This document shows, piece after piece, positions 23,878 through 34,277 of a DNA stretch of 64,000 nucleotides (positions are counted from its first letter, which is position 1; each line of letters begins with the position of its first letter). The DNA is from Anaerospora hongkongensis (GTDB lineage Bacteria > Bacillota > Negativicutes > Sporomusales > DSM-15969): the NCBI RefSeq assembly GCF_004339805.1, contig NZ_SLUI01000001.1:1-64000 (forward strand). Reading direction: 5' to 3'. The translations under genes were made by a program, and so were the position numbers. Below the pieces are notes generated by a model, which made no database searches, was not told the DNA's origin, and saw only the letters and a list, made by a program, of their open reading frames with translations.

Positions 23878-25221
23878 TTATCGATTATTTTTGAAGAACT
23901 CTAGCGCTACTTCCGGAAATAAAGCGTAAGAGAGCACATCTTCCGTAGAAGCACCAGCGTACCCCTTTTCCGCTAATTCATTGCGCAAGCTTGCCATCTG
24001 TGGAGCGATATCATCAGCCGGCCGGTAATTAATAACCGGTTCATCACCGACAATTGCTTTGCGGAACTCAGGATCAATGGGCGCAGGTGTACGACCGTAT
24101 TTACCACGGACAATATCTTTAATTTCACGAGGTACAACCTTATATCTGCCCAGCATTACATTGAAGGCTGCCATCGAGCCGGTAATCTGACTCGTAGGCG
24201 TAACAAGCGGAGGATAGCCCAAGTCGGCTCGAACACGCGGCATCTCTTCCAAAAGCTCAGGATACTTATCTGCCATACCCTGTTCTTTCATCTGGTTCAG
24301 CAGATTAGACAGCATCCCGCCAGGTATCTGGAACGAGAGAACTTTCGTATCAATATCCATAGCTGTATTGAGTTTGAAAGTTTCAGCCAAATCCTTTTTC
24401 ACACTGCGGAAATGATCTGCAATGGGGTACAGTGCTTCTTTCTTTATTCCCGTATCCCAGGACGTCCCTTCGAGTGCAGCAACGATAGCCTCAGTGGCCG
24501 GCTGGGAAGTCCCCATAGCAAAAGGTGATAAGGCGCAGTCAACAATATCAACACCTGCTTCTATCGCCTTTAGGTAGGTCATCGATGCCATTCCGCTGGT
24601 ATAGTGTGTATGCAGTTGTATCGGTCTATCGATAGTCGCTTTGAGCGCTTGCACGAGATCATACGCTGTATAAGGAGACAGCAGCCCTGACATGTCTTTG
24701 ATGCAGATAGAGTCCGCCCCCATCTGGACAAGATCTGTGGCTACCTGAAGAAAGCTGTCCTTATGATGATAGGGACTAATCGTATAGACAAAGGCCCCTT
24801 GCACATGAGCACCAGCTGTTTTTGCCGCCCGCATCGCCGTCTCCAGATTACGAACATCATTCAGCGCATCGAATATCCGGATAATACCAACGCCATTATC
24901 AACAGCCCGGTTTATAAACTCGGTGACAACGTCATCTGCATAATGGTTATAGCCTAACACATTTTGCCCGCGCAACAGCATTTGAATCGGCGTTTTGGGC
25001 AAATGTTTTTTTAAAGTTCGCAGCCGCTCCCATGGATCTTCGTTCAAAAATCGCAGACAGCTGTCAAAAGTAGCTCCGCCCCATGCTTCAAGAGCATGAA
25101 ACCCAGCATTATCCAACTGTTCCAGTACGGGTATCATATCGGTTATGCGCATACGCGTTGCCGCCAGCGACTGATGGCCATCTCTAAGAACAGTTTCCAT
25201 TATCTTAACTTGGTTAGCCAT
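23878..25221 (-). CDS. oadA: Oxaloacetate decarboxylase alpha-type carboxyltransferase, copy A
   Basis: 447 residues, ATG behind GGGGGATAAGGGA. Residues ~5-300 are the carboxyltransferase TIM barrel: LRDGHQSLAATRMR, the metal-site Asp, the carbamylated-Lys motif CIKDMSG and the metal ligands HTHYTSG. Classic OadA (~590 residues) also carries a C-terminal biotinyl domain; this one ends at FKNNR without an MKM motif, so biotin must be on a separate protein. It would remove CO2 from oxaloacetate (or run the pyruvate carboxylase half-reaction). It is the last gene of the citD-citE-citF-oadA set A and nearly identical to 55527-56870. No oadB/oadG lies nearby. Confidence 0.9.
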   Translation of the reverse strand: MANQVKIMETVLRDGHQSLAATRMRITDMIPVLEQLDNAGFHALEAWGGATFDSCLRFLNEDPWERLRTLKKHLPKTPIQMLLRGQNVLGYNHYADDVVTEFINRAVDNGVGIIRIFDALNDVRNLETAMRAAKTAGAHVQGAFVYTISPYHHKDSFLQVATDLVQMGADSICIKDMSGLLSPYTAYDLVQALKATIDRPIQLHTHYTSGMASMTYLKAIEAGVDIVDCALSPFAMGTSQPATEAIVAALEGTSWDTGIKKEALYPIADHFRSVKKDLAETFKLNTAMDIDTKVLSFQIPGGMLSNLLNQMKEQGMADKYPELLEEMPRVRADLGYPPLVTPTSQITGSMAAFNVMLGRYKVVPREIKDIVRGKYGRTPAPIDPEFRKAIVGDEPVINYRPADDIAPQMASLRNELAEKGYAGASTEDVLSYALFPEVALEFFKNNR

Positions 25222-25256
25222 GTTCCCTTATCCCCCTAATATGTCTATTTATTGTA

Positions 25257-26795
25257 TCAGAGAGGCCGGCGAATAACATCAATGATACTGCCGTCCCGGT
25301 ACTCCACTACTCCGACAATCTGATCACTGACCGGAATAGGCTCGGGTTTGCCTGCGAGATTATAGGCTATTTGCTGCAAATCGTGAATGGACATGACAGG
25401 TACGCCTGATTCCTTGAGATTATTCATCAGATCTGTACGGCGCGGATTAACGGCTACCCCTCGTTCAGTTACAATAACATCCACTGTTTCGCCAGGTGTA
25501 ACAATAGTATTTACCCGGTCCAGTACCATCGGCAGACGGCCTCGCAGCAGCGGTGCCACGACAATGGCCAGATTAGCTCCGGCAGCGGTATCCGAGTGGC
25601 CTCCCGATGCCCCCATGATTACGCCATTGGAATCGGTAATAACATTAACGTTAAAGTTAACATCCACTTCGGTTGCGCTTAAGATAACCACATCCAGCTG
25701 ATTCACGATCGGCCCGCCGTTATGGGGATTGGCATAAAAGGACGCTGACATTTCCTGATGGCGGGGATTGTTTTTTATTGACTCAACGGATGGCAGATCA
25801 AAATCCTGTACATCAAAAATCGTTTGGATCAAACCTTCGTTCAGCATGTCCACAAAGGGAGCCGTTACGCCGCCCAAACCAAAGCTGGCAGTAATCCCCT
25901 GGGCAATCATTTTCTCCTTAATGAACCGGGCTGCAGCCAGCGAAGCGCCGCCGCTGCCTAATTGCAGCGAATAGCCATCTTTGAAGTAGCCTGAGTATTC
26001 AATTACAGTAGTCGCATAATCGGCAATGAGCAGTTCTCTGGGGTCGCGGCTGATGCGCAAGGCTCCTGAGGCAATTCCCTGCGGATTGCCGATGCTCTCC
26101 AGCTCAACAATATAGTCTACCTGGGTCTGCGGGATGCTGATCCGCTGCAAGGGACGGTCTACTAAATTATCGGTTAAAGCAATGACCGTATCGGCATAGG
26201 CCGCATCCACCATGGCATACCCCACAGAACCGCAGGCCGATTTGCCTTCCGTGCCGTTAATATTGCCGAACTTGTCGCAGCAGGGAGCGCCTAGAAAAGC
26301 GACGTCAATATGCAGTTCACCGCTTTCAATTGCTCTGGCCCGTCCGCCGTGAGAGCGAATCAGAACCGGTCTGGCCAGTTTTCCGGCTGTCATAAGCTTG
26401 CCAAGCTTTCCGCGTCCGCCGCTTGTTTCAATATTGGTAATGACGCCCGCCTCAATATAGGGAATGATCGCGTCATTGACGTCGTTTAACGAGCTGGGCG
26501 CTAAGGTTAAACCTTTGATTCCTTTTTGGGCAATCGCCTCGACAACCAGGTTTAGTATATAGTCGCCATTACGAAAATGATGATGAAAGGATATGGTCAT
26601 GCCACTTTTTAGACCCGCGGCTTCAATTGCCTGGTCAATCGATTTGAGGATTTTCTCAGACCGAGGTTTAACAGAGCGAATTTTCGGACCCCAGAGACGG
26701 CCCGCCGGTGTTATGGCAAACGGTCCCGCATAGGGAACGATGTTATTATAGCCTGTAATTTGCTGGGGAATGTCTCTTCCAGCTGCATTAATCAT
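25257..26795 (-). CDS. citF: Citrate lyase alpha subunit, copy A
   Basis: 512 residues from ATG 26795 (MINAAGRDIP) with GAGGAGG upstream; a longer frame would run into citE. Family features: HHHFRNGDYILNLV near residue 75, the glycine-rich LRSHGGRARAIESGE, FLGAPCCDKFGNINGTEGKS, and MGASGGHSDTAAGANLA near 397-411. CitF is the acetyl-ACP:citrate CoA-transferase subunit: it swaps acetyl for citryl on the CitD carrier. It sits 13 bp behind citE. The three copies in the window differ by few residues; whether the natural substrate is citrate or an analogue such as citramalate cannot be read from sequence. Confidence 0.95.
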   Translation of the reverse strand: MINAAGRDIPQQITGYNNIVPYAGPFAITPAGRLWGPKIRSVKPRSEKILKSIDQAIEAAGLKSGMTISFHHHFRNGDYILNLVVEAIAQKGIKGLTLAPSSLNDVNDAIIPYIEAGVITNIETSGGRGKLGKLMTAGKLARPVLIRSHGGRARAIESGELHIDVAFLGAPCCDKFGNINGTEGKSACGSVGYAMVDAAYADTVIALTDNLVDRPLQRISIPQTQVDYIVELESIGNPQGIASGALRISRDPRELLIADYATTVIEYSGYFKDGYSLQLGSGGASLAAARFIKEKMIAQGITASFGLGGVTAPFVDMLNEGLIQTIFDVQDFDLPSVESIKNNPRHQEMSASFYANPHNGGPIVNQLDVVILSATEVDVNFNVNVITDSNGVIMGASGGHSDTAAGANLAIVVAPLLRGRLPMVLDRVNTIVTPGETVDVIVTERGVAVNPRRTDLMNNLKESGVPVMSIHDLQQIAYNLAGKPEPIPVSDQIVGVVEYRDGSIIDVIRRPL

Positions 26796-26808
26796 GACAA
26801 TACCTCCT

Positions 26809-27678
26809 CTATTTCTGTACGGCCGCCGCATAGTCGAGAATGCGCTGAGCCCGTACGACGATGGGGCCGTCAATCATTTTACCGTCCAGGGCAATAACGC
26901 CGGACTTCTTTGCCAGCGCTTCTTCATATGCTGCTAAAATGCGCTTGGCGTTATCAATTTCTTTGGCGGTAGGCTGAAATACCTGATGCACAAGGCGAAC
27001 CTGGCGGGGATTAATTACCGACTTGCCATCAAAGCCCATACCTTTAATGGTGTTAGCTTCTTCGACAAAGCCGGTTTCATCATTCACATCGGAAAACACG
27101 CTGTCAATAGCCTGAATGCCAGCTGCCCTGGCAGCTAATAATAGCTCGGAACGGGGTACGAACAGCTCACGGCCTTCCTTACTCCGGGAGGTGCGCAGAT
27201 CAGCAATGAAGTCTTCACCGCCGATTGCCAGGAATTCCATACGCGGACTAGCTGCCGCAATATCATAAGCGCAGCGCAGTCCTTTGGCCGTTTCAATGGC
27301 AGCACCGATGGCAATAGAGCCAGGAACAAAGCCGTTATCTTGCTCAGCTTTGGTAATAATCTCATCAAGCTCTTTAATATCGTCCACTGATTCGGCTTTA
27401 GGCAAACGGATGAGATCCGGTTTAGCAGGCAGTACTACTGCCAGATCATCGTATCCGAAAGGCGTGCTTAAGTGGTTAATCCGAATACAGGTTTCACATG
27501 GGTAGCTGATTGATTGAAGGGCCTCGGCCACCACATGGCGGGCTGCATCTTTTTCCGTGATGGATACGGCATCTTCCAGGCAAAAAATGATGGAATCAGC
27601 GCCATAAATACCGGCGTTCTGGAGCATTCCCGGGTTATTGCCCGGTACAAACATCATACTTCTGCGCATTCTGGCCAT
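26809..27678 (-). CDS. citE: Citrate lyase beta subunit, copy A
   Basis: 289 residues, ATG behind GGGAGG. CitE TIM-barrel signatures: RRSMMFVPGNNPGML at the N-terminus, SIIFCLEDAVSITEKDAAR with the metal-binding Glu/Asp, IRINHLSTPFG, the AIETAKGL glutamate near residue 125 and the DFIADL aspartate near 155. CitE cleaves citryl-S-ACP to acetyl-S-ACP and oxaloacetate. Stop to start distance to citD is one base and to citF 13 bp, so expression is tightly coupled. Confidence 0.96.
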   Translation of the reverse strand: MARMRRSMMFVPGNNPGMLQNAGIYGADSIIFCLEDAVSITEKDAARHVVAEALQSISYPCETCIRINHLSTPFGYDDLAVVLPAKPDLIRLPKAESVDDIKELDEIITKAEQDNGFVPGSIAIGAAIETAKGLRCAYDIAAASPRMEFLAIGGEDFIADLRTSRSKEGRELFVPRSELLLAARAAGIQAIDSVFSDVNDETGFVEEANTIKGMGFDGKSVINPRQVRLVHQVFQPTAKEIDNAKRILAAYEEALAKKSGVIALDGKMIDGPIVVRAQRILDYAAAVQK

Positions 27679-27963
27679 CTATATTCCTCCCTTGGCAGAC
27701 GCTCTCTGTATGGCAGTCTGCAGCCTTGCCCGGATGGTACAATCAAGAGCCCCTTTATCATTGGCGTGCACCTGGGCGTCGGTAATTCCCTGACTAACCA
27801 ATACCTCCTGTATCACTTGGGTAATGCGGGGTCCGTATTGCTTAATCACCGGGCTATTGAGCTCAATTATGATACCGGCACCAGGATTGGCAGGCGCGAT
27901 GGTGATGATGATGTCATTGGACTCTACCGTTCCAGCCTGACCTGGCTGAAGTAACTTTTGCAT
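27679..27963 (-). CDS. citD: Citrate lyase acyl carrier subunit, copy A
   Basis: 94 residues from ATG 27963 behind GGAGGTG. The prosthetic-group serine lies in GQAGTVESND (Ser 15), followed by the ACP-like helices and the terminal CTIRARLQTAIQRA. It carries the phosphoribosyl-dephospho-CoA arm, which needs CitX/CitG, and the acetyl group put on by CitC; none of those genes is in the window. Almost identical to copy C; copy B differs more. Confidence 0.95.
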   Translation of the reverse strand: MQKLLQPGQAGTVESNDIIITIAPANPGAGIIIELNSPVIKQYGPRITQVIQEVLVSQGITDAQVHANDKGALDCTIRARLQTAIQRASAKGGI

Positions 27964-27983
27964 ATGGCACCTCCATGAATAAT

Positions 27984-28021
27984 AACCCATTGGTAGCGCA
28001 CAAAAGCACTACCGATGGGTT
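27984..28021 (-). promoter_or_regulatory. Intercistronic hairpin between aconitase-like gene and citD
   Basis: AACCCATTGGTAG pairs with CTACCGATGGGTT, with one G-U-type mismatch. It lies between the 779-residue hydratase and citD in set A, and a different hairpin occupies the same place in set B (40452-40490). It could be a partial terminator or an RNA-processing site that sets the hydratase:lyase ratio. Confidence 0.5.
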
Positions 28022-28036
28022 TGGGTTTACTCTTCT

Positions 28037-30376
28037 TTAACGGTTATAGTAGTTCATTAGGCAACCAGCTAAGATGATCTCTCGATCATCTTTAGTTAGG
28101 GATTCTAGCTTGAGTGTTAGCGTTTTTTTACCACGAATGCTGACCACAATACCTTCTACTGCTTCAGCCCCAGATTGAATAGCATGACGAATACCTGCAA
28201 TATATATGTATTCGTCAACTTCCAGCTTACCCTGATCGTCCTTACTAATAGTAAATGGTACCATGCCCCAATTAATAAGATTGCTACGGTAGCGCTTGGT
28301 TGCATACTCCAGAGCAATATTTGCGTCTCCCCCCAACACTCGCTGACATGAAGCAGCCTGTTCGCGTGCAGATCCGTCACCAGGTTTGCGTGCAAAAATA
28401 ACACTTCCAATACCTGTCTCTTGGATAAATCGGCGTAGCTGTTCGGGTGTATAACCAGTATGAGGCAGTACTTCATGGATTAGGTTACTTAATGCACTGT
28501 CTATTTGTTCGTTAATTAAACTTAAGCGTTTAATCTCTAAATTCTGTGCATCTTTTGCTCTGCCTACGTATGCCGGATCTTTGCGGGATAGTGTAAACTC
28601 TGCTAGCTTATATGGATTAGAACGATATGAAGAAGTCTCACCGGAAGGAATTAGTTCATCCGTAGTGGTCACAGGATCTTGGATGACCGCTGCTACTTTG
28701 AGCAGAAGGTTCTCAGGCAATGGACGAATGCTAGGCCAATTAGCAATATTGGGGCCAAATACCAGTTGATCCTCTGGGTTGGCTTTGCCAAATCCTTGAT
28801 ATATCCTGTTTTCATAAACCTTTTGATTAAACTTGTAAGGTACTGGTTTAAAAACATTTCCAACTTCCGTTGCCGGAGTCAATCTGCCACCATTTAACGC
28901 TGTAGCAGCTATGGATCGTGCATCCATTAGAGCCACGGATGCAATTTGCCCATTATCCGGTTTCGAGCCTTCACGGTTAGGGAAGTTACGCGTAGTATGA
29001 CGAATACTGAATCCATTGTGACTAGGCACATCCCCTGCACCAAAGCAAGGGCCGCAGAATGCGGTCCGAATAGTAGCTCCTGCCAACATTAGACATTCAA
29101 TGGATTTATTACTAATTAGTTCCATGTTTACTGGTTGACTAGACGGATAAACGCTTAATGAAAATGCATCATCCCCGATTGAGCTTTGGCATAATATTTG
29201 TGCCATAGCAACAATATTTTCAAAGGTTCCGCCAGCACAGCCAGCTACAACACCTTGATCGACCTTAAGGCGTCCGTTAACCAACTTATCTGTCAGCTTA
29301 AACTTTAGATTAGGATTCTCTAGCTGTTTCTGGCCTTCTAATTCCACATGCCGTAAAATATCAGCGCCGTTTTGATTTAATTCCTCAATAGTCCAAACAT
29401 TACTTGGGTGGAATGGAAGTGCAATCATGGGGCGAATACGGCTTAGATCAACTCTGACCAGTCCATCGTAATAGCTGATTTCACTAGGATCGAGTTTACT
29501 GTATGCTTCAGGGCGGCCATGAATACGGTAGTACTCTGCCACTTGCTCATCTGTTCTCCAGATGGACGATAAACAAGTAGTTTCTGTTGTCATTACATCA
29601 ATACCATTTCTAAAATCAACAGAAAGGTTATCAATACCAGGGCCAACGAATTCCATTACTTTATTTTTGACAAAGCCAGAATCAAATACAGCACCAATAA
29701 TGGCTAATGCTATATCCTGCGGTCCTACCCCCGGCAAAGGCTTACCTTCTAGATAGATAGCAATTACATCGGGATACGCAATATCATACGTGCGCTTCAC
29801 TAATTGTTTAACAAGTTCGCCACCGCCTTCGCCAATTGCCATCGTGCCTAAGGCTCCGTAGCGAGTATGACTGTCGGAGCCGAGGATCATTTTATTGCAC
29901 CCAGCCATCATTTCACGCATGTATTGATGAATAACGGCCTGATGAGTGGGAACGAAAATTCCGCCAAATTTCTTGGCTGCCGACAGACCAAATATATGAT
30001 CGTCTTCGTTAATAGTGCCGCCGACTGCACATAAGCTATTATGACAGTTAGTGAGTACATACGGTACTGGAAATTCCTTTAAGCCGCTAGCTATAGCAGT
30101 CTGGATAATTCCCACGTATGTTATGTCATGGGATGCTAATGCATCGAAACGCATCTTTAAGTTTTGAGCATCTCCCGAAATGTTATGACTACTTAAAATT
30201 TGATAAGCAATAGTACCTCCCTTTGCAGCTTTCTTATCTAGAATACCGCTGTTTAATGCTGATAATCCTGCTCCGAATAATTTGCTATTTATCTCGGCAA
30301 CATTTACTGCTCCATTGTCTTCAACTATAACTTGCCCTTTTATTAAAAACACACCATTCTTTGTTAGCTGTACCAT
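28037..30376 (-). CDS. Aconitase-family hydratase, ~780-residue type, copy A
   Basis: 779 residues. 4Fe-4S ligands are visible: Cys in [12 protein letters not shown] near residue 385 and the CxxC pair in [11 protein letters not shown] near 445. Substrate-binding blocks include the [20 protein letters not shown] region, [14 protein letters not shown] and the swivel-domain [20 protein letters not shown]. Length and motifs fit the YbhJ-like putative hydratase branch rather than AcnA or AcnB, so the substrate may be citrate/aconitate or another tricarboxylate. The gene is more AT-rich than the citDEF set behind it. Confidence 0.88.
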   Translation of the reverse strand: MVQLTKNGVFLIKGQVIVEDNGAVNVAEINSKLFGAGLSALNSGILDKKAAKGGTIAYQILSSHNISGDAQNLKMRFDALASHDITYVGIIQTAIASGLKEFPVPYVLTNCHNSLCAVGGTINEDDHIFGLSAAKKFGGIFVPTHQAVIHQYMREMMAGCNKMILGSDSHTRYGALGTMAIGEGGGELVKQLVKRTYDIAYPDVIAIYLEGKPLPGVGPQDIALAIIGAVFDSGFVKNKVMEFVGPGIDNLSVDFRNGIDVMTTETTCLSSIWRTDEQVAEYYRIHGRPEAYSKLDPSEISYYDGLVRVDLSRIRPMIALPFHPSNVWTIEELNQNGADILRHVELEGQKQLENPNLKFKLTDKLVNGRLKVDQGVVAGCAGGTFENIVAMAQILCQSSIGDDAFSLSVYPSSQPVNMELISNKSIECLMLAGATIRTAFCGPCFGAGDVPSHNGFSIRHTTRNFPNREGSKPDNGQIASVALMDARSIAATALNGGRLTPATEVGNVFKPVPYKFNQKVYENRIYQGFGKANPEDQLVFGPNIANWPSIRPLPENLLLKVAAVIQDPVTTTDELIPSGETSSYRSNPYKLAEFTLSRKDPAYVGRAKDAQNLEIKRLSLINEQIDSALSNLIHEVLPHTGYTPEQLRRFIQETGIGSVIFARKPGDGSAREQAASCQRVLGGDANIALEYATKRYRSNLINWGMVPFTISKDDQGKLEVDEYIYIAGIRHAIQSGAEAVEGIVVSIRGKKTLTLKLESLTKDDREIILAGCLMNYYNR

Positions 30377-30684
30377 TTTATCACTCTACCTTCTGCGTTT
30401 GCGCTAAAGTTATATTTAGTGACTTGTGTATATCTACCACAAATAGGGGAGCATCAGATTTCCAGATACGCTGATATCATTCGCATCGCCTTGTTTTGAA
30501 TTTACCTATTTAAAACCCAACCAAGCGCTTAGCTACTCGTCTCAATCGTAGTAATCAAACCTATGTCCTAATTATTGGCGTAGCAACCAAATCAGTTATC
30601 ATTCATGTTAAACACGTTCGAAGATGATTTCGCCCTCTGATCAACGGAAATACTGCCATTTCATCTTCAGTTTAAATGCTACCT
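30377..30684. other. 308-bp gap, no gene seen
   Basis: The spacer between the LarA-like gene and the hydratase. No frame with a ribosome site, no strong stem-loop and no -24/-12 element were found. It may hold a secondary promoter for the hydratase/citDEF part. Confidence 0.4.
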
Positions 30685-31947
30685 TTAAGGAATAGTAGCA
30701 TCTAATACTGGAATACACTCACCTGCATAAGGAATACACAAAACTGAAGGGTTATCAAAGCCCGCTAAAGCAGTTTCCGCAGCTTCCTGAATAGAGGTAT
30801 AGCCTTCCATAAACATTTCTGCCAATTCGGCAGGGTTAATTCCTGTAGTTACCATTATAACCCGATGTTTTTTTATCGCACGAGCGATCATATATGCTTT
30901 GGAAGAGTGGTCTGCAGAAAATCCTTGTTTCCGAAAATCCTCTATAACAACATCTACGTTCTCAGCCCTTTTTAATATTCCACCGAACTTACCAATACCA
31001 TGGGAACATTCTGCCACAAGAACAATCGTTCCCCCTCTCTTAGTGACTTGTTCTGCGACTGCAAGGGCTTTCTGCGATTGGTGAAGATCGATATCTTTAG
31101 GAAACATGCCCGGACTTACAAATACAACATCAAAAGCATGGTCTACTTTACGAATCCACGACTTTTCACATATAGCTACACCATGCATATGGGCTTCAAC
31201 TAGATCACCTGCCACAACATCTACCACTTCATTCTTGAAGTTCTTGATTACATTCACAATAAAGTCTGCTCCTGCCAATTTTGCTGCCGAAACGGCTTCC
31301 TCATGAAACGCATTCCCTTCGATGATGCCCATTACCGCTTCTTCCGGTCTGATGGGGAACGAGTGATGTGTCTGAAGCGTCTCAATTCCCGCAATGCCTG
31401 GAACAACCGACTTGCGTCCACCACTAAAGCCGGCAGACTGATGCGGTGTGATCATGCCTGTTAGTATTTTTAATGAAGCTTCAGCATAGTGCTTATTTAC
31501 ATAGACCGGCATATTTCTTTTAGTTTTACCTACATACGTTAAAGCAGCTTTATCGTAACAATCGTGGCAGATAACCTTCAGGCGACCATACCAGTAACCA
31601 ACCATCTTTTGTATCTCTTCTTCAGTGGGCATCTCGTGATTCCCCAAAGCTACTATGACCGTTATTTGTTCCGTGTTGATACCACTAACCGCCAATTCTT
31701 CGATAATGGCTGTCAACATAGACTCCGTAGGTACAGGTCGTGTAATATCGTTTATTACAATAGCTACAGATGATTTTCCCTCCGCTAGTTGGGAAAGCCG
31801 TTCACTACCAATTGGTGTAGCCAAAGCTTTACGAATCGCATCCAGTTCATCAGGTACTCCAGGTATTACTACAGGTAGTAATACCTCCGCCTTATTTATT
31901 GTCAATTGCGCTGTTTCTTTTCCAAAAGGAAAATTTACTATAGTCAT
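30685..31947 (-). CDS. LarA-like (DUF2088) racemase/epimerase family protein
   Basis: 420 residues, ATG behind GTAGGTG. LarA family marks: VINDITRPVPTESML (DxTRP) near residue 70, VALGNHEMPTEEE near 105, and ITPHQSAGFSGGRKSVVPG near 175, which includes the His and Lys residues that hold the nickel-pincer cofactor in lactate racemase. Related proteins racemise or epimerise 2-hydroxy acids such as malate. Here a role in converting a hydroxy-tricarboxylate stereoisomer is plausible. The cofactor genes larB/C/E are not in the window. Its start lies ~28 bp after the MBL gene, so the two are in one operon. Confidence 0.88.
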   Translation of the reverse strand: MTIVNFPFGKETAQLTINKAEVLLPVVIPGVPDELDAIRKALATPIGSERLSQLAEGKSSVAIVINDITRPVPTESMLTAIIEELAVSGINTEQITVIVALGNHEMPTEEEIQKMVGYWYGRLKVICHDCYDKAALTYVGKTKRNMPVYVNKHYAEASLKILTGMITPHQSAGFSGGRKSVVPGIAGIETLQTHHSFPIRPEEAVMGIIEGNAFHEEAVSAAKLAGADFIVNVIKNFKNEVVDVVAGDLVEAHMHGVAICEKSWIRKVDHAFDVVFVSPGMFPKDIDLHQSQKALAVAEQVTKRGGTIVLVAECSHGIGKFGGILKRAENVDVVIEDFRKQGFSADHSSKAYMIARAIKKHRVIMVTTGINPAELAEMFMEGYTSIQEAAETALAGFDNPSVLCIPYAGECIPVLDATIP

Positions 31948-31975
31948 TTTTACACCTACTCGTTATGATTTGTAG

Positions 31976-32734
31976 TTAATGAATCTCTTGTTTGGCTAAA
32001 GAACTTTGTTCGATGACAAGTTCAAAATTCTTAGGTTTCTCACTATCAGCGACACCAGCAGGAATAATGATAGTTTCATGGATTGAAGTCGTTGCAATAA
32101 TTTGGTCTTCTGCAACTCTTAAAATCCGGTCATGTCCTGGTATCACGATTTCCGCTATATCACGTATTTTTTTGATACTCTGCGCGCTTGCTGTAACGTC
32201 CCAGGCTTTAGGCACATGGCCTGTTGCTAATTCTGCCATATTCTTTACTGCATCACCGGCAACGACTGTAACCGGCATATTAGCATCCCGTAAAACAAGA
32301 GCCATTCCGCCCGGAGTATGGCCTGGCACCAAAAGTGTGGAGATACCTGGTATAAATTCTGCATCTTCTTTGACTAATTCCAGTCTACCGGTTTTTTGTA
32401 TGGCTGGAAAAAAGTGAGGAGGAATAGCATAGTTATCAGAATTTTTACTGACCCAGTCTGCTTCTACTTTATGCATCAGAATACGGGCGTTAGGAAAGTA
32501 ATCATAGTTATATACATGGTCATAATGAAAATGGCTCAAAATCAAAGTATCGATTTCATTAGGATCTATGTTCAACTCCGCGAGTCTCTGCCGTACTTGA
32601 ATCCGTTTTCCCGGACCGGCAGTGTCGAACATGATTTTGTGTGAGCGATGTTCAATATATACCATGGCTCCCCACCCTAATGTCCCACTTGTCATTCGTC
32701 CGGGAAAACCAGGAAAGACTAATTCGTATTTCAT
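31976..32734 (-). CDS. Metallo-beta-lactamase-fold hydrolase 1
   Basis: 252 residues, ATG behind AAGGAGG. Zinc motif SHFHYDHV (HxHxDH) near residue 70, second-site His in LVPGHTPGGMAL near 135, Asp in VVAGDAV near 155 and the final His in VIPGHDRIL near 195. This set of ligands matches lactonase-like MBL proteins. A lactonase acting on a carboxylic-acid lactone would fit the pathway, but is inferred. Close paralogue at 53437; each is next to a DASS carrier. Confidence 0.9.
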   Translation of the reverse strand: MKYELVFPGFPGRMTSGTLGWGAMVYIEHRSHKIMFDTAGPGKRIQVRQRLAELNIDPNEIDTLILSHFHYDHVYNYDYFPNARILMHKVEADWVSKNSDNYAIPPHFFPAIQKTGRLELVKEDAEFIPGISTLLVPGHTPGGMALVLRDANMPVTVVAGDAVKNMAELATGHVPKAWDVTASAQSIKKIRDIAEIVIPGHDRILRVAEDQIIATTSIHETIIIPAGVADSEKPKNFELVIEQSSLAKQEIH

Positions 32735-32760
32735 GTGTAAACCTCCTTAGCGCTATTTCA

Positions 32761-34173
32761 TTACCAAAAACCCAACATATGCCAATAAGGTAACCCTACA
32801 ACGAGATGAACAATAACACTTACTACAACAACTGCAGCCCCAACTTTCCACCATGTTACTTGATCTACATAGCCTGGTCCATAGAGTACAGCCCCGGCAG
32901 CACCACCGTAATGGGTCAAAAGTGATCCATAGGCTGCAGAAAATGAGATCAAGAAAGCAAGCGGCATAATCGGTACCTGAGCAACTAAACCAATAGTGAA
33001 GAACACTGGGATCATAGTTGTAACATAGGCAGCCATCGAAGCGAAAAAGTAGCGTACAGCAACACTGAAGAACAACAAGACAGCCAAGATAACAATCGGA
33101 CTATAGCCCGAGAAATTAAGAGTGGCACCTAAGAATTTTGCCATCCAGTCGAAGAACTTGGCTTTTGCCAAACCATCCGCCAACCCAATGATTCCTCCAT
33201 ACCAAATGAGCGTGTTCCAAGCTCCTTGATTGGTAACTACGTTTTCCCACTTGATAATACGAGTAAATAGACACGATGCTAAAAATCCAATTGCTACTGC
33301 AGTTGCGTCAATCTTTGTAATAGTACTTGTCGCCCACCCGGCAACAGCCAAGATAAACAGCATAATTAATATCATTTCCTTGCGTGACAAAGGTCCGAGG
33401 TCTTGTAGCCCTTCTGAAGCAATCTTTTTGTTGTCTATTTTACCAATTTGGGCAGGATACATTTTATGCACAAGCCAAGGAATTATAAGGAGACATATCA
33501 AACCTGGGGCTGCTGCTGCCTGGAACCATGTCATCCAGTCTATTTGCACTTTTAAAATTTTATTAGCAAAAGAGGCGATTAAGCCATTAGGCGCCACTGC
33601 GGTCATAAAAACATAACTCGTGGACAATGAAATTTCATATAAAAGAAGTGTTAGGTAGGCACCAATAACTCTGGCTGTAGGACCTGGTTCTGAATTTAAC
33701 GTTAAGGCTATACTTCGGAAAATCGGATAAACAATACCACCAGTTCTAGCGGTGTTAGAAGGAGTAGCCGGACTTAAGACTAGATCGGTGATTGCAGCAA
33801 CATATCCAAGACCTAAACTGGAGCTGCCAAACTTACCAATGAGTAAATACGCAATTCTTCTTCCGAGTCCAGTTTCAACAAAAGCAGCTCCAACCATGAA
33901 AGCTGAGAATACCAGCCATGTTACTGAATTGGCATACCCTAATAACAGAGTATTGGTATTCTTTAAAACAACACTAGACAAACCAATTGCAATTAAAATA
34001 ACTGTCGGTTCAGGTAGTGGTCTAAGCATTAATCCCAAAATAGCCCCGATATACAAGGCGAAAAGATACCACGCTTGGAGCTCTAATCCACTCGGTGGTG
34101 GTAACAAGCAAATAATAACCGGAATCAAAATACATGCCAACATTTTCCAGCTGCTTTTTAACAAAAACACCAC
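32761..34173 (-). CDS. DASS/SLC13-type carboxylate transporter 1
   Basis: 470 residues, GTG start (two tandem GTG codons after GGGGAG; ATG 34143 is an alternative). About 11-12 hydrophobic segments. The signature SPATPSNTARTGGIVYPI near residue 135 and the C-terminal TAVAPNGL/HYGGAAGAVLYG blocks are those of the CitT/DASS anion carriers that bind di- and tricarboxylates, often as antiporters with succinate in anaerobes. It is followed after 26 bp by the MBL gene. Paralogue at 52026. Confidence 0.92.
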   Translation of the reverse strand: MVFLLKSSWKMLACILIPVIICLLPPPSGLELQAWYLFALYIGAILGLMLRPLPEPTVILIAIGLSSVVLKNTNTLLLGYANSVTWLVFSAFMVGAAFVETGLGRRIAYLLIGKFGSSSLGLGYVAAITDLVLSPATPSNTARTGGIVYPIFRSIALTLNSEPGPTARVIGAYLTLLLYEISLSTSYVFMTAVAPNGLIASFANKILKVQIDWMTWFQAAAAPGLICLLIIPWLVHKMYPAQIGKIDNKKIASEGLQDLGPLSRKEMILIMLFILAVAGWATSTITKIDATAVAIGFLASCLFTRIIKWENVVTNQGAWNTLIWYGGIIGLADGLAKAKFFDWMAKFLGATLNFSGYSPIVILAVLLFFSVAVRYFFASMAAYVTTMIPVFFTIGLVAQVPIMPLAFLISFSAAYGSLLTHYGGAAGAVLYGPGYVDQVTWWKVGAAVVVVSVIVHLVVGLPYWHMLGFW

Positions 34174-34277
34174 TCTCCCCTCATTTACTCGAATTGATTA
34201 CTTAAAGTTGTAAATGTTGTCGTCTCAGGTACTCTTCTCATATCTTGTGTAATGTTACAAATACTCAGACAAAGAGT

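Noticed and set aside
25257-28021. Calling the three citDEF sets citramalate lyase
   Set aside because: CitD/E/F and citramalate lyase subunits cannot be told apart by motif reading; neighbourhood fits either, so the neutral citrate lyase name is kept.
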